From positions 186,001 to 250,000 of the forward strand of contig NZ_LQRT01000024.1 of NCBI RefSeq assembly GCF_001632745.1: a stretch of 64,000 bases of DNA. Direction: 5' to 3'. The stretch comes from Aquimarina aggregata (GTDB lineage: Bacteria; Bacteroidota; Bacteroidia; Flavobacteriales; Flavobacteriaceae). A model generated the notes under the pieces. It had not been told where the DNA came from. It saw only the letters and a list, made by a program, of their open reading frames with translations, and ran no database searches. Shown here piece by piece: positions 63,936-64,000 of the stretch. How positions within the stretch are numbered: the stretch's first letter is position 1; every line of letters starts with the position of its first letter. The position numbers were made by a program, and so were the translations under genes.

Positions 63936-64000
63936 GTCATCATCAGTTTCAAGTGCCTACCAATTTGGTAAAGGCGGGTGCAAAGATAATAAAAAATCGT

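Overview
The window comes from a low-GC marine-type member of the Flavobacteriaceae (Bacteroidota), perhaps near Aquimarina. This rests on gene content: several lipoproteins with a Cys followed by an Asp/Ser-rich stretch, type IX secretion (T9SS) C-terminal sorting domains, a TonB-dependent receptor with a carboxypeptidase-regulatory-like N-terminus, a periplasmic-propeller sensor kinase, a GreA-like short factor, and the conserved blocks tdk-alr-mscL-asd and DUF177-rpmF-fabH-accB-accC. Several promoters fit the Bacteroidota pattern (TTG, about 19-20 bp, TAnnTTTG). There is no rRNA, CRISPR array, insertion sequence or prophage. The only tRNA is tRNA-Ala(GGC).

Layout. 0-6.2 kb: the end of an AddB-like nuclease gene, an alpha/beta hydrolase, then a three-gene outer-membrane uptake operon (small His/Cys/Asp-rich protein, TonB receptor, lipoprotein). 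6.4-20.8 kb is accessory: large secreted lipoproteins, a propeller sensor kinase with a LytTR regulator, two lipoprotein genes behind duplicated promoters, a T9SS-exported DUF1080 protein, an outer-membrane barrel, an orphan TIR-domain protein and a HEIGH metallopeptidase. Three copies of a structured RNA-like element with its own terminator lie here (7979, 8602, 18061). 21-35.3 kb: a membrane-anchored AraC regulator, tRNA-Ala, a universal stress protein, GNAT, MATE, enoyl-CoA hydratase, a beta-lactamase-fold hydrolase, QueD/PTPS, LpxH, a T9SS fascin-like protein, an orphan ABC ATPase, a prolyl oligopeptidase and DoxX. Tiny membrane ORFs of 31-32 codons lie at 25.7-26.0 kb and 28.5 kb.

35.5-44.5 kb: an M14 carboxypeptidase, then core genes asd, mscL, alr, tdk, rsmI and HopJ-family. 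44.5-50.5 kb: an M50-like membrane protease, a two-gene unit with an aerolysin-like lipoprotein, and an operon of an unknown cysteine-rich protein, a 7-TM-like protein, a histidine kinase and a LuxR-type regulator. 50.6-64 kb: AhpD-like protein, recJ, a dehalogenase-like hydrolase, an Ig-repeat lipoprotein, GreA-like factor, mtgA, an FAD oxidoreductase, and the fatty-acid initiation cluster with rpmF.

The most promising unexplained items are (i) the three-copy RNA element, whose terminator stem shows compensatory changes, (ii) the aerolysin-like lipoprotein with its 144-residue beta-rich partner, (iii) the TIR protein with an unrecognised beta-rich C-terminal domain, and (iv) the tandem pair of look-alike mini membrane proteins. 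All functional statements are read from sequence and memory of families; no searches were run.
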